Shown here one piece after another: positions 34,242 through 42,488 of a DNA stretch of 64,000 nucleotides; position 1 is the stretch's first letter, and each line of letters opens with the position of its first letter. The stretch covers positions 7,813,390 to 7,877,389 of the forward strand of contig NZ_CP063785.1 in NCBI RefSeq assembly GCF_025860405.1, in the 5' to 3' direction. Position numbers and translations under genes: made by a program. Below the pieces are notes generated by a model, which made no database searches, had not been told where the DNA came from, and saw nothing but the letters and a program-made list of their open reading frames with translations. The DNA comes from Tolypothrix sp. PCC 7712. Lineage in GTDB: Bacteria; Cyanobacteriota; Cyanobacteriia; Cyanobacteriales; Nostocaceae.

Positions 34242-34664
34242 ATGTCAGCAACATCTCATTGGATATACGGTATTTTCCCAGCCTTGTTCATGGTAGGTAT
34301 GATTCTGACATTTCGTCATGACTGGAGTCGCCTTGCTGAACTCTATCGCACCTATGAAGAACCACCACCAAATTTCTGGCTGATGCAAAGCGGTGCTGTA
34401 GGTTTGATATATTACAAAGCAACTTTAAATGTAGGTGTCAGTCGTCAAGGACTTTACTTGAGTATTTTTCCTTTGTTTAGCTTTGGGTTACCGCCATTAC
34501 TAATTCCCTGGAATGCAGTTAGAAAAATAGAAGTAGCGAACCAACTGTTTGAGAAAAGGTTGCGTTTGTATCTCAGTTCGCCAGAAATCAAGCTGATTCT
34601 GAGAGAAGATGTTTTGGAATCAGCTAAGGAATATTTAGCAGCACAGGGGTTTGAATGGGTTTAG
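34242..34664 (+). CDS. Hypothetical membrane-associated protein (140 aa)
   Basis: The N-terminus has one hydrophobic segment (WIYGIFPALFMVGMILTF, about 7-24). A beta-rich domain follows, resembling a PH-like/bPH fold: VGVSRQGLYLSIFPLFSFG, PPLLIPWNAVRKIEVANQLF and a terminal helix ESAKEYLAAQGFEWV. Proteins of this shape occur in many cyanobacteria; no function is known to me. The gene is alone between phnD (divergent) and urtE (convergent, 19-base gap between stops). Confidence 0.65.
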   Translation: MSATSHWIYGIFPALFMVGMILTFRHDWSRLAELYRTYEEPPPNFWLMQSGAVGLIYYKATLNVGVSRQGLYLSIFPLFSFGLPPLLIPWNAVRKIEVANQLFEKRLRLYLSSPEIKLILREDVLESAKEYLAAQGFEWV

Positions 34665-34683
34665 ATAAATTCAGCCACACTGA

Positions 34684-35382
34684 CTAAACAGCCAAAAATC
34701 GTTGAATTACATCTTGGCTAAGTTCATTGGTGGAACCAGAAGCCACAATCCCGCCTTTTTGCATAGCGTAATAGTAATCAGCCTGGCGGACAAAGTGTAA
34801 GTGTTGTTCTACCAATAAAACAGAAATTCCTGTAGTTTCAACAATGCGACGCACTGCGGCTTCAATTTCTAGGATAATTGAGGGTTGAATACCTTCGGTG
34901 GGTTCATCTAAGACGAGTAATCGAGGCTGTCCCATTAAAGCACGTGCGATCGCAAGTTGTTGTTGCTGTCCTCCACTTAAATCACCACCCATGCGCGACA
35001 GCATGGTTTTTAAAACTGGAAATAAGCCAAAAATTTCTTCTGGAATTTCAGCTTTTTTTACTGGGTTCTTTCTAGCTTCTAACCCCAACAGCAAGTTTTC
35101 TTTAACTGTTAATCGGGGAATAATTTCTCTTCCTTGGGGAACATAACCAATTCCCATTTTTGCCCTTTGGTCGGGTGATTTAGAATTGATTAAATTTCCT
35201 TCTAAATTAATTGTGCCACTGCGGGGTTTAAGTAAACCCATAATGGTTTTAAGTAGAGTTGTTTTACCAACACCATTGCGTCCAATTAGGCATATCATTT
35301 GCCCAGATGGTACATTCAAATCTACGTTGCGAAGAATATGGCTTTCACCGTAGTAAACGTTAAGGTTAGAGATGTTTAGCAT
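34684..35382 (-). CDS. urtE: Urea ABC transporter ATPase UrtE
   Basis: One of the two ATPases of the high-affinity urea importer. The 232 residues show Walker A GRNGVGKTT (about 34-42), signature LSGGQQQQLA (about 134-143), Walker B LLVLDEP and VEQHLHF switch. The LIV-type subgroup pattern (LLKTIMGLLKPRSGTINLEG) separates it from UrtD. It is the last gene of urtABCDE but lies 160 bases after urtD, with repeats in between, unlike the tight or overlapping joins of B-C-D. Confidence 0.93.
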   Translation of the reverse strand: MLNISNLNVYYGESHILRNVDLNVPSGQMICLIGRNGVGKTTLLKTIMGLLKPRSGTINLEGNLINSKSPDQRAKMGIGYVPQGREIIPRLTVKENLLLGLEARKNPVKKAEIPEEIFGLFPVLKTMLSRMGGDLSGGQQQQLAIARALMGQPRLLVLDEPTEGIQPSIILEIEAAVRRIVETTGISVLLVEQHLHFVRQADYYYAMQKGGIVASGSTNELSQDVIQRFLAV

Positions 35383-35410
35383 ATTGTAGAGACAGGATTA
35401 TCGGTTGAAG

Positions 35411-35430
35411 AGACGCGATGAATCGCGTCT
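35411..35430. repeat. Dispersed 20-bp palindrome, copy 3
   Basis: AGACGCGATGAATCGCGTCT, followed by GTACAAGA, lying between urtD and urtE. Confidence 0.7.
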
Positions 35431-35462
35431 GTACAAGATTCAAAATTTATTTATCTTTCTCA

Positions 35463-35541
35463 ATCACCCATTACTCATTACTCATTACTCATTACTCATT
35501 ACTCATTACTCATTACCCAGTCCCCAGTCCCCAGTCCCCAA
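35463..35541. repeat. STRR block between urtD and urtE
   Basis: Seven or so CATTACT units in a row and then CCCCAGT units, inside the urt operon. Confidence 0.85.
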
Positions 35542-35542
35542 C

Positions 35543-36286
35543 TTACTCTTGATGACCTAAATAAACTTCAATTACCTTTGGATCATTCTGCACTTCTTCA
35601 AAATTACCTTCACATAATACTGAACCTTCATGTAATACTGTGACTCTGCGGGCAATTTGGCGTACAAATTCCATATCATGTTCAATGACTAAAATTGAAT
35701 GATTTTGCGCGAGTGTTAACAGTAGTTCGCCAATATTATATGTTTCTTCATCTGTTAAACCTGCAACTGGTTCATCAACTAGCAGTAAGTCAGGAGACTG
35801 GGCTACTAACATTCCAATTTCTAAACGTTGCTTTTCTCCGTGAGATAACAAAGCTGCGGGGATGTCTGCTTTGACAGTTAAGCCAATTGTTTCTAATAAC
35901 CCTTTGATACTATTTTTTTCCGAACTATCAGCACGCCCAAATAAGGTAGAAAAAACATTTTTATTGCGGTTGCTGGTAATTTCTAAATTTTCGCGTGGTG
36001 TTAAATTGAGATATACTCTCGGCGTTTGGAATTTACGCCCAATTCCTCGCCTAGCAATTTGATGTTCCGGTATAGAACGGAGATTTTTACCTTTAAATAA
36101 AACCCGTCCAATAGTTGGTTGTACTTTACCTGTAATTACATCTAAAAATGTAGTTTTACCAGCACCATTGGGGCCAATTACTACTCGCAATTCCCCTACA
36201 TCCATACTAAAATTTAACTGATTGAGTGCTTTAAAGCCATCAAAACTTACAGTTACGTTTTCAGTTTCCAAAATTTTGGCGTTCAT
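35543..36286 (-). CDS. urtD: Urea ABC transporter ATPase UrtD
   Basis: The other urea-importer ATPase, LivG-like, 247 residues: Walker A GPNGAGKTT (about 38-46), signature LSHGEKQRLEIGM (about 145-157) in which SHGE replaces SGGQ, Walker B LLLVDEP and VIEHDMEF switch. The start at 36286 lies inside the 3' end of urtC, overlapping by 26 bases, which indicates translational coupling. The C-terminal EVYLGHQE is typical of UrtD. Confidence 0.94.
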   Translation of the reverse strand: MNAKILETENVTVSFDGFKALNQLNFSMDVGELRVVIGPNGAGKTTFLDVITGKVQPTIGRVLFKGKNLRSIPEHQIARRGIGRKFQTPRVYLNLTPRENLEITSNRNKNVFSTLFGRADSSEKNSIKGLLETIGLTVKADIPAALLSHGEKQRLEIGMLVAQSPDLLLVDEPVAGLTDEETYNIGELLLTLAQNHSILVIEHDMEFVRQIARRVTVLHEGSVLCEGNFEEVQNDPKVIEVYLGHQE

Positions 36287-37382
36287 GTTGCACTTCCGGG
36301 TCTTCTTCTAAGCTGGGATATGTGGAAATTTCTTGAGGAGGTTTGATAAAAGGAATCTTGTGTTGACGCAACCATCCGACTAAGCCATCAGGAAGCACTG
36401 TTACTACTATTAAAAATAGTGCGCCTTGGAAAAATAGCCAGATTTCGGCAAATTGTTCGCTTAAAAAAGCACGGGCATAATTAACTAATAAAGTTCCCAC
36501 AATCGCCCCAATTAAAGTAGCCCTTCCGCCTACAGCTACCCAAATTACCATTTCAATGGAAAATGCAATATCCATTGCTCTAGGTGAAACAGAACCACTT
36601 TGGAGGGTGTAAAATGCTCCTGCAATCCCTGCGATCGCGCCGGAAACTGCAAACACTAATGTTTTATATTCTGTAGGATCATAGCCAGAAAATCTCACCC
36701 GGCTTTCATCGTCGCGAATGGCGATTAATAATTTCCCAAAACGTCCACTTGTTAACCAGCGACAAACACCGTAGGTAGCAACGAGAAAGATGACTGTGAG
36801 AGTGTAGAAAATAAATTTGGTTTTTGGGTCGCTGACTGTGGCACCAAACAAAGTTGTAAAATCTATCAGCCCGTTGGTACCGTTAAAAAATTGTTGTTGA
36901 CCGTTAAAGAAGTTAAAAAAGACAATAATTGCGGCTTGGGTCAAAATCGAAAAATAAACGCCCTTAATCCGATTGCGAAATACTAAATATCCCAACACAC
37001 CCGCCAGCACACCGGGAATTAATACCACCGACACGGCTGCTATGGGAAAAGAATAAAAAGGCTTCCAAAACCAGGGAAGTTCAGTTACACCATACAATCC
37101 CATGAAATCCGGTAACTCACCAGATGGGACTTGCAACTTCAGGTACATAGCGATCGCATATCCACCCAAGCCAAAGAAAATCCCATGTCCCAAACTGAGT
37201 AAGCCAGTATAACCCCAAATCAAATCAATAGCTAAAGCCACAATCGCCAGGGACAAAAATCGCCCCAACAAATTCAAGCGAAACTCAGATAACACCACTG
37301 GCATAATTAAAATCAGGATAAGTGCGATCGCCACTACTACCCCAACTTCAATTAATATTAACTTTCCTGCCTTTCTTTTCAT
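36261..37382 (-). CDS. urtC: Urea ABC transporter permease UrtC
   Basis: A LivM-type permease of 373 residues with about eight to ten membrane helices. Landmarks are IWGYTGLLSLGHGIFFGLGG (about 54-73) and the ATPase-contact loop RDDESRVRFSGYDPTEYK (about 223-240). The C-terminus after the last helix is charged. It pairs with UrtB to form the membrane channel. It begins 40 bases after urtB and overlaps urtD. Confidence 0.94.
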   Translation of the reverse strand: MKRKAGKLILIEVGVVVAIALILILIMPVVLSEFRLNLLGRFLSLAIVALAIDLIWGYTGLLSLGHGIFFGLGGYAIAMYLKLQVPSGELPDFMGLYGVTELPWFWKPFYSFPIAAVSVVLIPGVLAGVLGYLVFRNRIKGVYFSILTQAAIIVFFNFFNGQQQFFNGTNGLIDFTTLFGATVSDPKTKFIFYTLTVIFLVATYGVCRWLTSGRFGKLLIAIRDDESRVRFSGYDPTEYKTLVFAVSGAIAGIAGAFYTLQSGSVSPRAMDIAFSIEMVIWVAVGGRATLIGAIVGTLLVNYARAFLSEQFAEIWLFFQGALFLIVVTVLPDGLVGWLRQHKIPFIKPPQEISTYPSLEEDPEVQHERQNFGN

Positions 37383-37422
37383 TTCTTACTTTGCATCCTT
37401 AGCGGTTTCTTTCCCAAAAATC

Positions 37423-38583
37423 CTAAGCATCAACAGTACGCCCTTTTTGCGGAAAAATCCCCGCAGGTTTCCACTGCAAAAACAGAATAATCAGGACAAA
37501 TACCATCACCTTCGCCATACTTGTAGTAGCAAAAAAGGTGAAGAAATCTACCAAAGGCTTTACAGGAGTTAATAACAAAGCCAGAGTTCCAGAACCAATT
37601 AAAAAGTTAGCTGTCCCAATTCCCAAAGCAGCGACAATAGTACCTGCTAAGTTACCCACACCACCAACAACCACAACCATAAAGGTGTCGATGATGTAAT
37701 TTTGTCCGGTATTTGGCCCTACAGAACCGAGTAAACTAATTGCACAACCAGCCACACCCGCTAAACCAGAACCTAACGCAAAAGTGATAGCATCAACTGT
37801 TTGAGTTGGGATACCTAAACAAGCACTCATACTGCGGTTTTGGGTAACCGACCTAATTCTTAATCCCCACTTAGAACGCTGTAAGAAGAGGTAAATTCCC
37901 GCTACACAGATGATTGTTAAACCAATAATAAATAACCTAGCAAAAGGTAATTGTACACCAGCAACAGATATCCCAGATTGCAACCATCTTGGTGCTGTGA
38001 CATCCACATTTTGCGCCCCAAACCAAGGCTGAGTTACTGCTAGTTTGTAAGTTTGACTTAATAAATTACCTGTAGTGATTGTAATTGCTAGAGATAGCAA
38101 TAAAATTACCGCTACAACCCAGTTACGCACTCTCTCTAAATTATTGCGGGAATTTAAAAACCACAAACCCCCAAAAAATAATAGAGAAAATAAAACTAAG
38201 CAAATGATTAATACCCAATTTACACTGCGGACAAACTGCTGAAATATTAAACTCACTCCCCAAGTTGCCAAGAGAGTTTCTAGCGGTCGTCCATAAAGAT
38301 AGCGAATTACGCCTTTTTCTAGAATTAAGCCGATAAAAGCTGTGAAAATAAAAGCGATAACTAAAGCCAGAAATATATAAATCTCAAACCAAAACCCGCC
38401 CAATTGTTTACAGCCATTTTGCACAACGAATGTGGTATAAGCACCAAACATCATCAATTCGCCATGCGCCATATTAATTACGCCCATCAAGCCAAATATA
38501 ATGGCTAATCCCAATGCCGCAATTAACAATACAGAACCAATACTAATTCCATTAAATACCGCATCTAAAAAACCTGTTAACAC
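37423..38583 (-). CDS. urtB: Urea ABC transporter permease UrtB
   Basis: A LivH-type permease of 386 residues. The N-terminus GLAIIFGLMGVINMAHGELM (about 26-45) and the loop RSVTQNRSMSACLGIPTQTV are UrtB hallmarks. About 125-170 is an added segment with a membrane helix pair that many cyanobacterial UrtB also carry. It forms the import channel with UrtC. A 181-base gap with an inverted TTGGTAATTACCAA repeat separates it from urtA. Confidence 0.94.
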   Translation of the reverse strand: MLTGFLDAVFNGISIGSVLLIAALGLAIIFGLMGVINMAHGELMMFGAYTTFVVQNGCKQLGGFWFEIYIFLALVIAFIFTAFIGLILEKGVIRYLYGRPLETLLATWGVSLIFQQFVRSVNWVLIICLVLFSLLFFGGLWFLNSRNNLERVRNWVVAVILLLSLAITITTGNLLSQTYKLAVTQPWFGAQNVDVTAPRWLQSGISVAGVQLPFARLFIIGLTIICVAGIYLFLQRSKWGLRIRSVTQNRSMSACLGIPTQTVDAITFALGSGLAGVAGCAISLLGSVGPNTGQNYIIDTFMVVVVGGVGNLAGTIVAALGIGTANFLIGSGTLALLLTPVKPLVDFFTFFATTSMAKVMVFVLIILFLQWKPAGIFPQKGRTVDA

Positions 38584-38764
38584 TTTTTTAACCTAATGAT
38601 GAGGATTTGGTGTTTGGTATTTGAAAGAGTAAACAGGGAACAGGGAATAAAGCATAATTGAAATTTTGATGTTCCCTAATTATTGAAAGTAGGGTAACTA
38701 AGACCTAAGCTATTCATAATTGGTAATTACCAATTACCGATTACCAATTACCCATTAGCTAGCC

Positions 38765-40081
38765 TTAGGCTTTTTTGTACTTACCACCCTTAGCTGGATC
38801 TGACCAATCACAAGCATATCCCTTAGTTTCTTTCACAAATTGATTCCAAGGAACTGGCTCAACAGGCGCAGGTGTAGCATAAACAATATTAAACAAACCA
38901 TCGTCTCTCACTTCACCAATTCGCACAATTTTAGATATGTGATGATTGGCGTTGACTGTGACTTTACCTTCTGGCGCATCGATAGTTTGTCCATAAGCCG
39001 CAGCACGCACTTTCACTAAGTCAGGAGTACCTGCTTTTTCTACTGCTTGTTTCCACAGATAAACAGCAATATATGCAGCTTCCATCGGGTCATTTGTTAC
39101 CCTTTCTGCGCCATATTCTTTCTTGAAAGCTTCCACAAATTTCTTATTTGCAGGTGTGTCTACTGTTTGGAAGTAATTCCAAGCTGCATAGTGACCTTTG
39201 AGATATTCCACACCAATAGCTTTAACTTCTTCTTCGGCAATACTTACCGACATCGAAGGATATTTATCTGGTGTTAAGCCTGCACCTTTTAATTGTTTAA
39301 AAAAAGCCACATTACTATCACCATTTAAGGTGTTGTAAATCACGCCTCCATTAGGCAAAGCTTGCTTAATTTTGGTGATAATTGGTGTTACTTCGGTATT
39401 ACCTAATGGTAAATAATCTTCTCCAACTGTTTTGCCACCTAGTGCTTCTAATTGCGCTTTAATAATGGTGTTAGCAGTGCGAGGGAAAACATAGTCTGAA
39501 CCGACTAAAAAGAATTGTTTACCCTTATTTTTTAACAGCCAATCAACAGAAGGTTCAATTTGTTGATTAGGTGCTGCGCCTGTGTAAAAGATGTTTTTAG
39601 AACACTCTTGACCTTCATACTGCACAGGATACCACAGCATATGGTCTTTACTTTCAAAAACTGGCTTGACATTCTTGCGGCTAGCAGAAGTCCAACAGCC
39701 AAAAACTACCGCTACCTTATCTTGATCGATCAGCTTAGTAGCTTTTTCTCTAAAGGTATCCCAGTTAGAAGCACCATCTTCTACTACAGCTTCAATTTGC
39801 TTTCCTAAAACACCACCATTAGCATTAATTTCCTTAATTGCTAATTTTTCAGCATCAACAACGCTTTTTTCACTAATAGCCATTGTGCCACTGAGAGAAT
39901 GCAAAATACCTACTTTGATTGTGTTACCACTAGTAGCCGCAGCCGGCGCAGCAGTAGGAGATGTAGCTGGACTATTGGTAGCAGTTGGAGTTTCAGTTGT
40001 ACAAGCCTTGAGAAAAATTGTGCTACCGAGGGTTGCGGAACCGTATATTAAAAACCTGCGTCTGTTAAATCGTCTACTCAT
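38765..40081 (-). CDS. urtA: Urea-binding protein UrtA
   Basis: Substrate-binding protein of the urea importer, 438 residues. The N-terminus has a twin-arginine-like segment RRRFLIYGSATLGSTIF ending in a lipobox (FLKAC, Cys27), then a Thr/Ala/Pro spacer (about 28-50). The Peripla_BP_5/6 fold begins IKVGILHSLSGTMAISEKSV. VVFGCWTSASRKNVKPVFE and MLWYPVQYEGQE are typical UrtA blocks. First gene of urtABCDE. Urea uptake in Anabaena is activated by NtcA under nitrogen limitation (family knowledge); a degenerate candidate site is listed at 40265. Confidence 0.95.
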   Translation of the reverse strand: MSRRFNRRRFLIYGSATLGSTIFLKACTTETPTATNSPATSPTAAPAAATSGNTIKVGILHSLSGTMAISEKSVVDAEKLAIKEINANGGVLGKQIEAVVEDGASNWDTFREKATKLIDQDKVAVVFGCWTSASRKNVKPVFESKDHMLWYPVQYEGQECSKNIFYTGAAPNQQIEPSVDWLLKNKGKQFFLVGSDYVFPRTANTIIKAQLEALGGKTVGEDYLPLGNTEVTPIITKIKQALPNGGVIYNTLNGDSNVAFFKQLKGAGLTPDKYPSMSVSIAEEEVKAIGVEYLKGHYAAWNYFQTVDTPANKKFVEAFKKEYGAERVTNDPMEAAYIAVYLWKQAVEKAGTPDLVKVRAAAYGQTIDAPEGKVTVNANHHISKIVRIGEVRDDGLFNIVYATPAPVEPVPWNQFVKETKGYACDWSDPAKGGKYKKA

Positions 40082-40264
40082 TATCTTTTGTACTGCTCCT
40101 CACAAAGATTTAGCTAACTTTTTAGGTAGCTGTAAATATCATTAAATTGTGATATTAGTGCGATATTTAACTTGTAAAAAGTTACGAATTATACAAAATC
40201 TTGATTTTGGACAATAAAAATAGAATTACCAGCGATTAAAGTTAATAAAAATTCATGACTTTTT

Positions 40265-40278
40265 GTACAATTTCGTAG
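40265..40278 (-). promoter_or_regulatory. Candidate degenerate NtcA site upstream of urtA
   Basis: On the minus strand CTA-N8-TAC, one mismatch from GTA-N8-TAC, 184 bases before the urtA ATG. A TAACTT box (TA-N3-T) follows about 20 bases later, close to NtcA promoter spacing. Weak on its own; proposed only because urt genes are known NtcA targets. Confidence 0.3.
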
Positions 40279-40440
40279 TAACTAAAAGTCACTTATGCAG
40301 GTAAAAAACTTAAATCGTGTTGAATATTTTACAAAGTATGTTTTGCGACATTGAAGATGTATATTTCTTCGCAAAAACATACGTAACTTACCATAAAATA
40401 CTGGTTGAATTAGATATATTAATTACCGTTAATTTATATG

Positions 40441-40466
40441 GTACGTTATCGGGAAGTATAACGTAC
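40441..40466. promoter_or_regulatory. Perfect inverted repeat GTACGTTAT-N8-ATAACGTAC
   Basis: Two 9-bp arms with an 8-base spacer, 26 bases in all, between urtA and the fusion gene. It has operator geometry (dimer site) but could also be a weak hairpin. No T run follows. Confidence 0.45.
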
Positions 40467-40596
40467 TAATATCAACACTCCACTCACAAAAGAATGGAGT
40501 TTCGATGAGAAAGAGTGAGGTACAGATAATTCTAAGGACATAGCAATGCCATGCCCCTACCTGCCTACCTTATTTACCCGAAATAGGTTGTAAATC

Positions 40597-41778
40597 TCAA
40601 ATTACGGCTATACAATCAATCTCTACCAACACATCTTTTGGTAACCGTGATACCTCCACACAAGCACGGGCTGGGGCTGTATCTTCGGGAAAATATTTCG
40701 CGTAAATCGCATTAACTGTCGCAAAATCATTCATATCTGCGAGAAAGACAGTGGTTTTAACCACATTTGCAAATGTTGCCCCTGCTGCGGTCAAAATAGC
40801 TTCTAAATTAGCCATTACCTGCTCAGTTTGCTTTTTCACATCATCAGTATAGACAACCTGACCGATGCGAGGATCGATCGCAATTTGTCCAGCTACAAAC
40901 ACCATTTGACCAGAAGCTGCGATCGCTTGATTATATGGCCCCACTGGTTCAGGTGCATTATCAGTACGAATAACTTGACGTGTCATAGATACTACTTTTT
41001 CCCAAGATGCTTTTTGCTTACCGACTTCCACCTCACAGGCGATCGGCTTGTAAACCTCTCCATCAGGCATTATCGCATCAGTTAGGTCAGCATCTTTAAA
41101 GCTAGCTCCGTAGACATGAGCAGAAGTCAAATCAGCCTTCTTGAGGCTTGCTCTACTGAGACTTGCTTTCATCAAATCAGCTTGTTGTAAATCTGCTCTC
41201 TCTAAATTTGTTCCTTGTAGACAAGCTTTTCTAAGATTTGTACCTCTTAGATTTGCCGCACCCAGATCAGCCTCAGCTAGATTTATGCCAGATAAATCCT
41301 TTTGAGTGAAATTAACACCCCGAATCTTGGCTCTTTCGAGATTAGCATTTTTGAGTATTGCGCTATTGAGGTTTGCTTGACTTAAATCAGCTCCACTCAA
41401 GTTAGCCCCAGTAAAATTAGTACCACCCAGGTTTGCTCTCACAAGATTTGCTTTTCTCAATGAGGCTTGAGTTAGATTAGCAGATTCTAAATTAGAATCA
41501 CTAAGATTGGCATTATCCAAGCTGGCATTACTGAATTTAGACCTATTGATGCTTGCTCCACGCAAATCAGCACCTGTCAAGGATGCCCTAGTAAGGTTAG
41601 TGTCATAAAGCAATGCCTTGCTGAGATTGGCATCATTCAAATTCGCTCCTGTCAAATCTGCACTTTTTAGGTCTATCTCACTCAGGTTTGCACCTTTGAG
41701 GTCTACCCCTCTTAAATTTACTGAATGAAATTCCCGTTGACCGTCCGCATATCTCTTTAAAAGTTCTTCAGCATCCAT
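40597..41778 (-). CDS. Fusion of pentapeptide-repeat protein and RidA (YjgF) enamine/imine deaminase
   Basis: One continuous frame of 393 residues. Residues about 15-240 are a pentapeptide beta-helix (ANLSEIDLKSADLTGANLND, repeated about 45 times), ending MPDGEVYKP. A linker of about 20 residues leads to a complete RidA domain from 265: TRQVIRTDNAPEPVGPYNQA, then VFVAGQIAID, and the substrate Arg in APARACVEVSRLP. RidA hydrolyses reactive 2-aminoacrylate-type enamines. The internal ATG at 40986 starts exactly at the usual RidA N-terminus, so RidA (129 aa) could also be made separately. The gene's own ATG at 41778 has AAGGG upstream. Either a true fusion or read-through of a lost stop. Confidence 0.82.
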   Translation of the reverse strand: MDAEELLKRYADGQREFHSVNLRGVDLKGANLSEIDLKSADLTGANLNDANLSKALLYDTNLTRASLTGADLRGASINRSKFSNASLDNANLSDSNLESANLTQASLRKANLVRANLGGTNFTGANLSGADLSQANLNSAILKNANLERAKIRGVNFTQKDLSGINLAEADLGAANLRGTNLRKACLQGTNLERADLQQADLMKASLSRASLKKADLTSAHVYGASFKDADLTDAIMPDGEVYKPIACEVEVGKQKASWEKVVSMTRQVIRTDNAPEPVGPYNQAIAASGQMVFVAGQIAIDPRIGQVVYTDDVKKQTEQVMANLEAILTAAGATFANVVKTTVFLADMNDFATVNAIYAKYFPEDTAPARACVEVSRLPKDVLVEIDCIAVI

Positions 41779-41888
41779 AATGCGCCCTTAAATACCTCTG
41801 ACACAGTATAATCTCGATACTTTTGCATCAAAGGTATTTATCTCTGTTCCTCTTCTTAGCGCCCTTTGCGCCTTTGCGGTTCGTTCCC

Positions 41889-42320
41889 CTAACCCAACCT
41901 CGGACGTAACCCATAATGCCGATATTGCAAGTAATCACGCAAAATGCGATCGTGGTCAAAACACAGATTACCAGGCACAAGCCACGACTCAAAAATGCCA
42001 ATATTCTTAGCATCATCCCCAGCTTTGGGCTGTCCTTTCGCTGTCGCCAAAAATACAACGCTCATAGTATGCTGACGCGGATCGCGGTTGGGGTCAGAAT
42101 AGACTAAAAATTGCTCCACCAACTCGATTTTTAAACCCGTTTCCTCTTCAGCTTCCCGCCTCGCTGCTGTTTCCACAGATTCACCATAATCTACAAAACC
42201 ACCAGGAAGCGCCCAACCTAGAGGCGGATTATGTCTTTCAATTAATACTATAGGTAGATGAGGTTGATCGATTAATTCAATAATTACATCCACAGTCGGA
42301 GCGGGATTACGGTAATTCAT
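41889..42320 (-). CDS. NUDIX hydrolase (ADP-ribose/NMN-type)
   Basis: The NUDIX box is intact: GGFVDYGESVETAARREAEE then ETGL (about residues 39-62). The start MNYRNPAPTVDVIIEL at 42320 is ATG; the frame can be extended two codons to a TTG, which is not preferred. RHNPPLGWALPGGF is shared with ADP-ribose and nicotinamide-related NUDIX enzymes rather than MutT; the HDRILRDYLQYR end fits that too. 143 residues, full length. Substrate inferred only from similarity by eye. Confidence 0.82.
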   Translation of the reverse strand: MNYRNPAPTVDVIIELIDQPHLPIVLIERHNPPLGWALPGGFVDYGESVETAARREAEEETGLKIELVEQFLVYSDPNRDPRQHTMSVVFLATAKGQPKAGDDAKNIGIFESWLVPGNLCFDHDRILRDYLQYRHYGLRPRLG

Positions 42321-42488
42321 AGGCAATATTAAGTATTAAGTAGTAATTATGAGCTTTTATAGGGATTTATTACATTCTGTACTTATCCCTCCATTGGTAG
42401 CTTCTAAACCAGTCCCTACCGTGATAGATTCGATGCGTAGGCGTAGCCCGTCGTAGACATCCCCTCCTCAAACATCATCAGGTTAAAT

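Larger units (their letters stand above)
40082..40596. other. urtA upstream region and downstream of the RidA fusion gene
   Basis: 515 bases. 40082-40300 is the AT-rich urtA promoter region. 40441-40466 holds a perfect 9-bp palindrome. 40488-40512 is a hairpin (ACTCCA...TGGAGT) that could terminate the fusion gene. No gene seen. Confidence 0.6.

Noticed and set aside
40984..41045. Two separate genes (pentapeptide protein and RidA) instead of a fusion
   Set aside because: No stop codon, no spacer and no clear ribosome-binding site before the internal ATG are visible, so one continuous frame is the plain reading; the alternative is recorded as a test.
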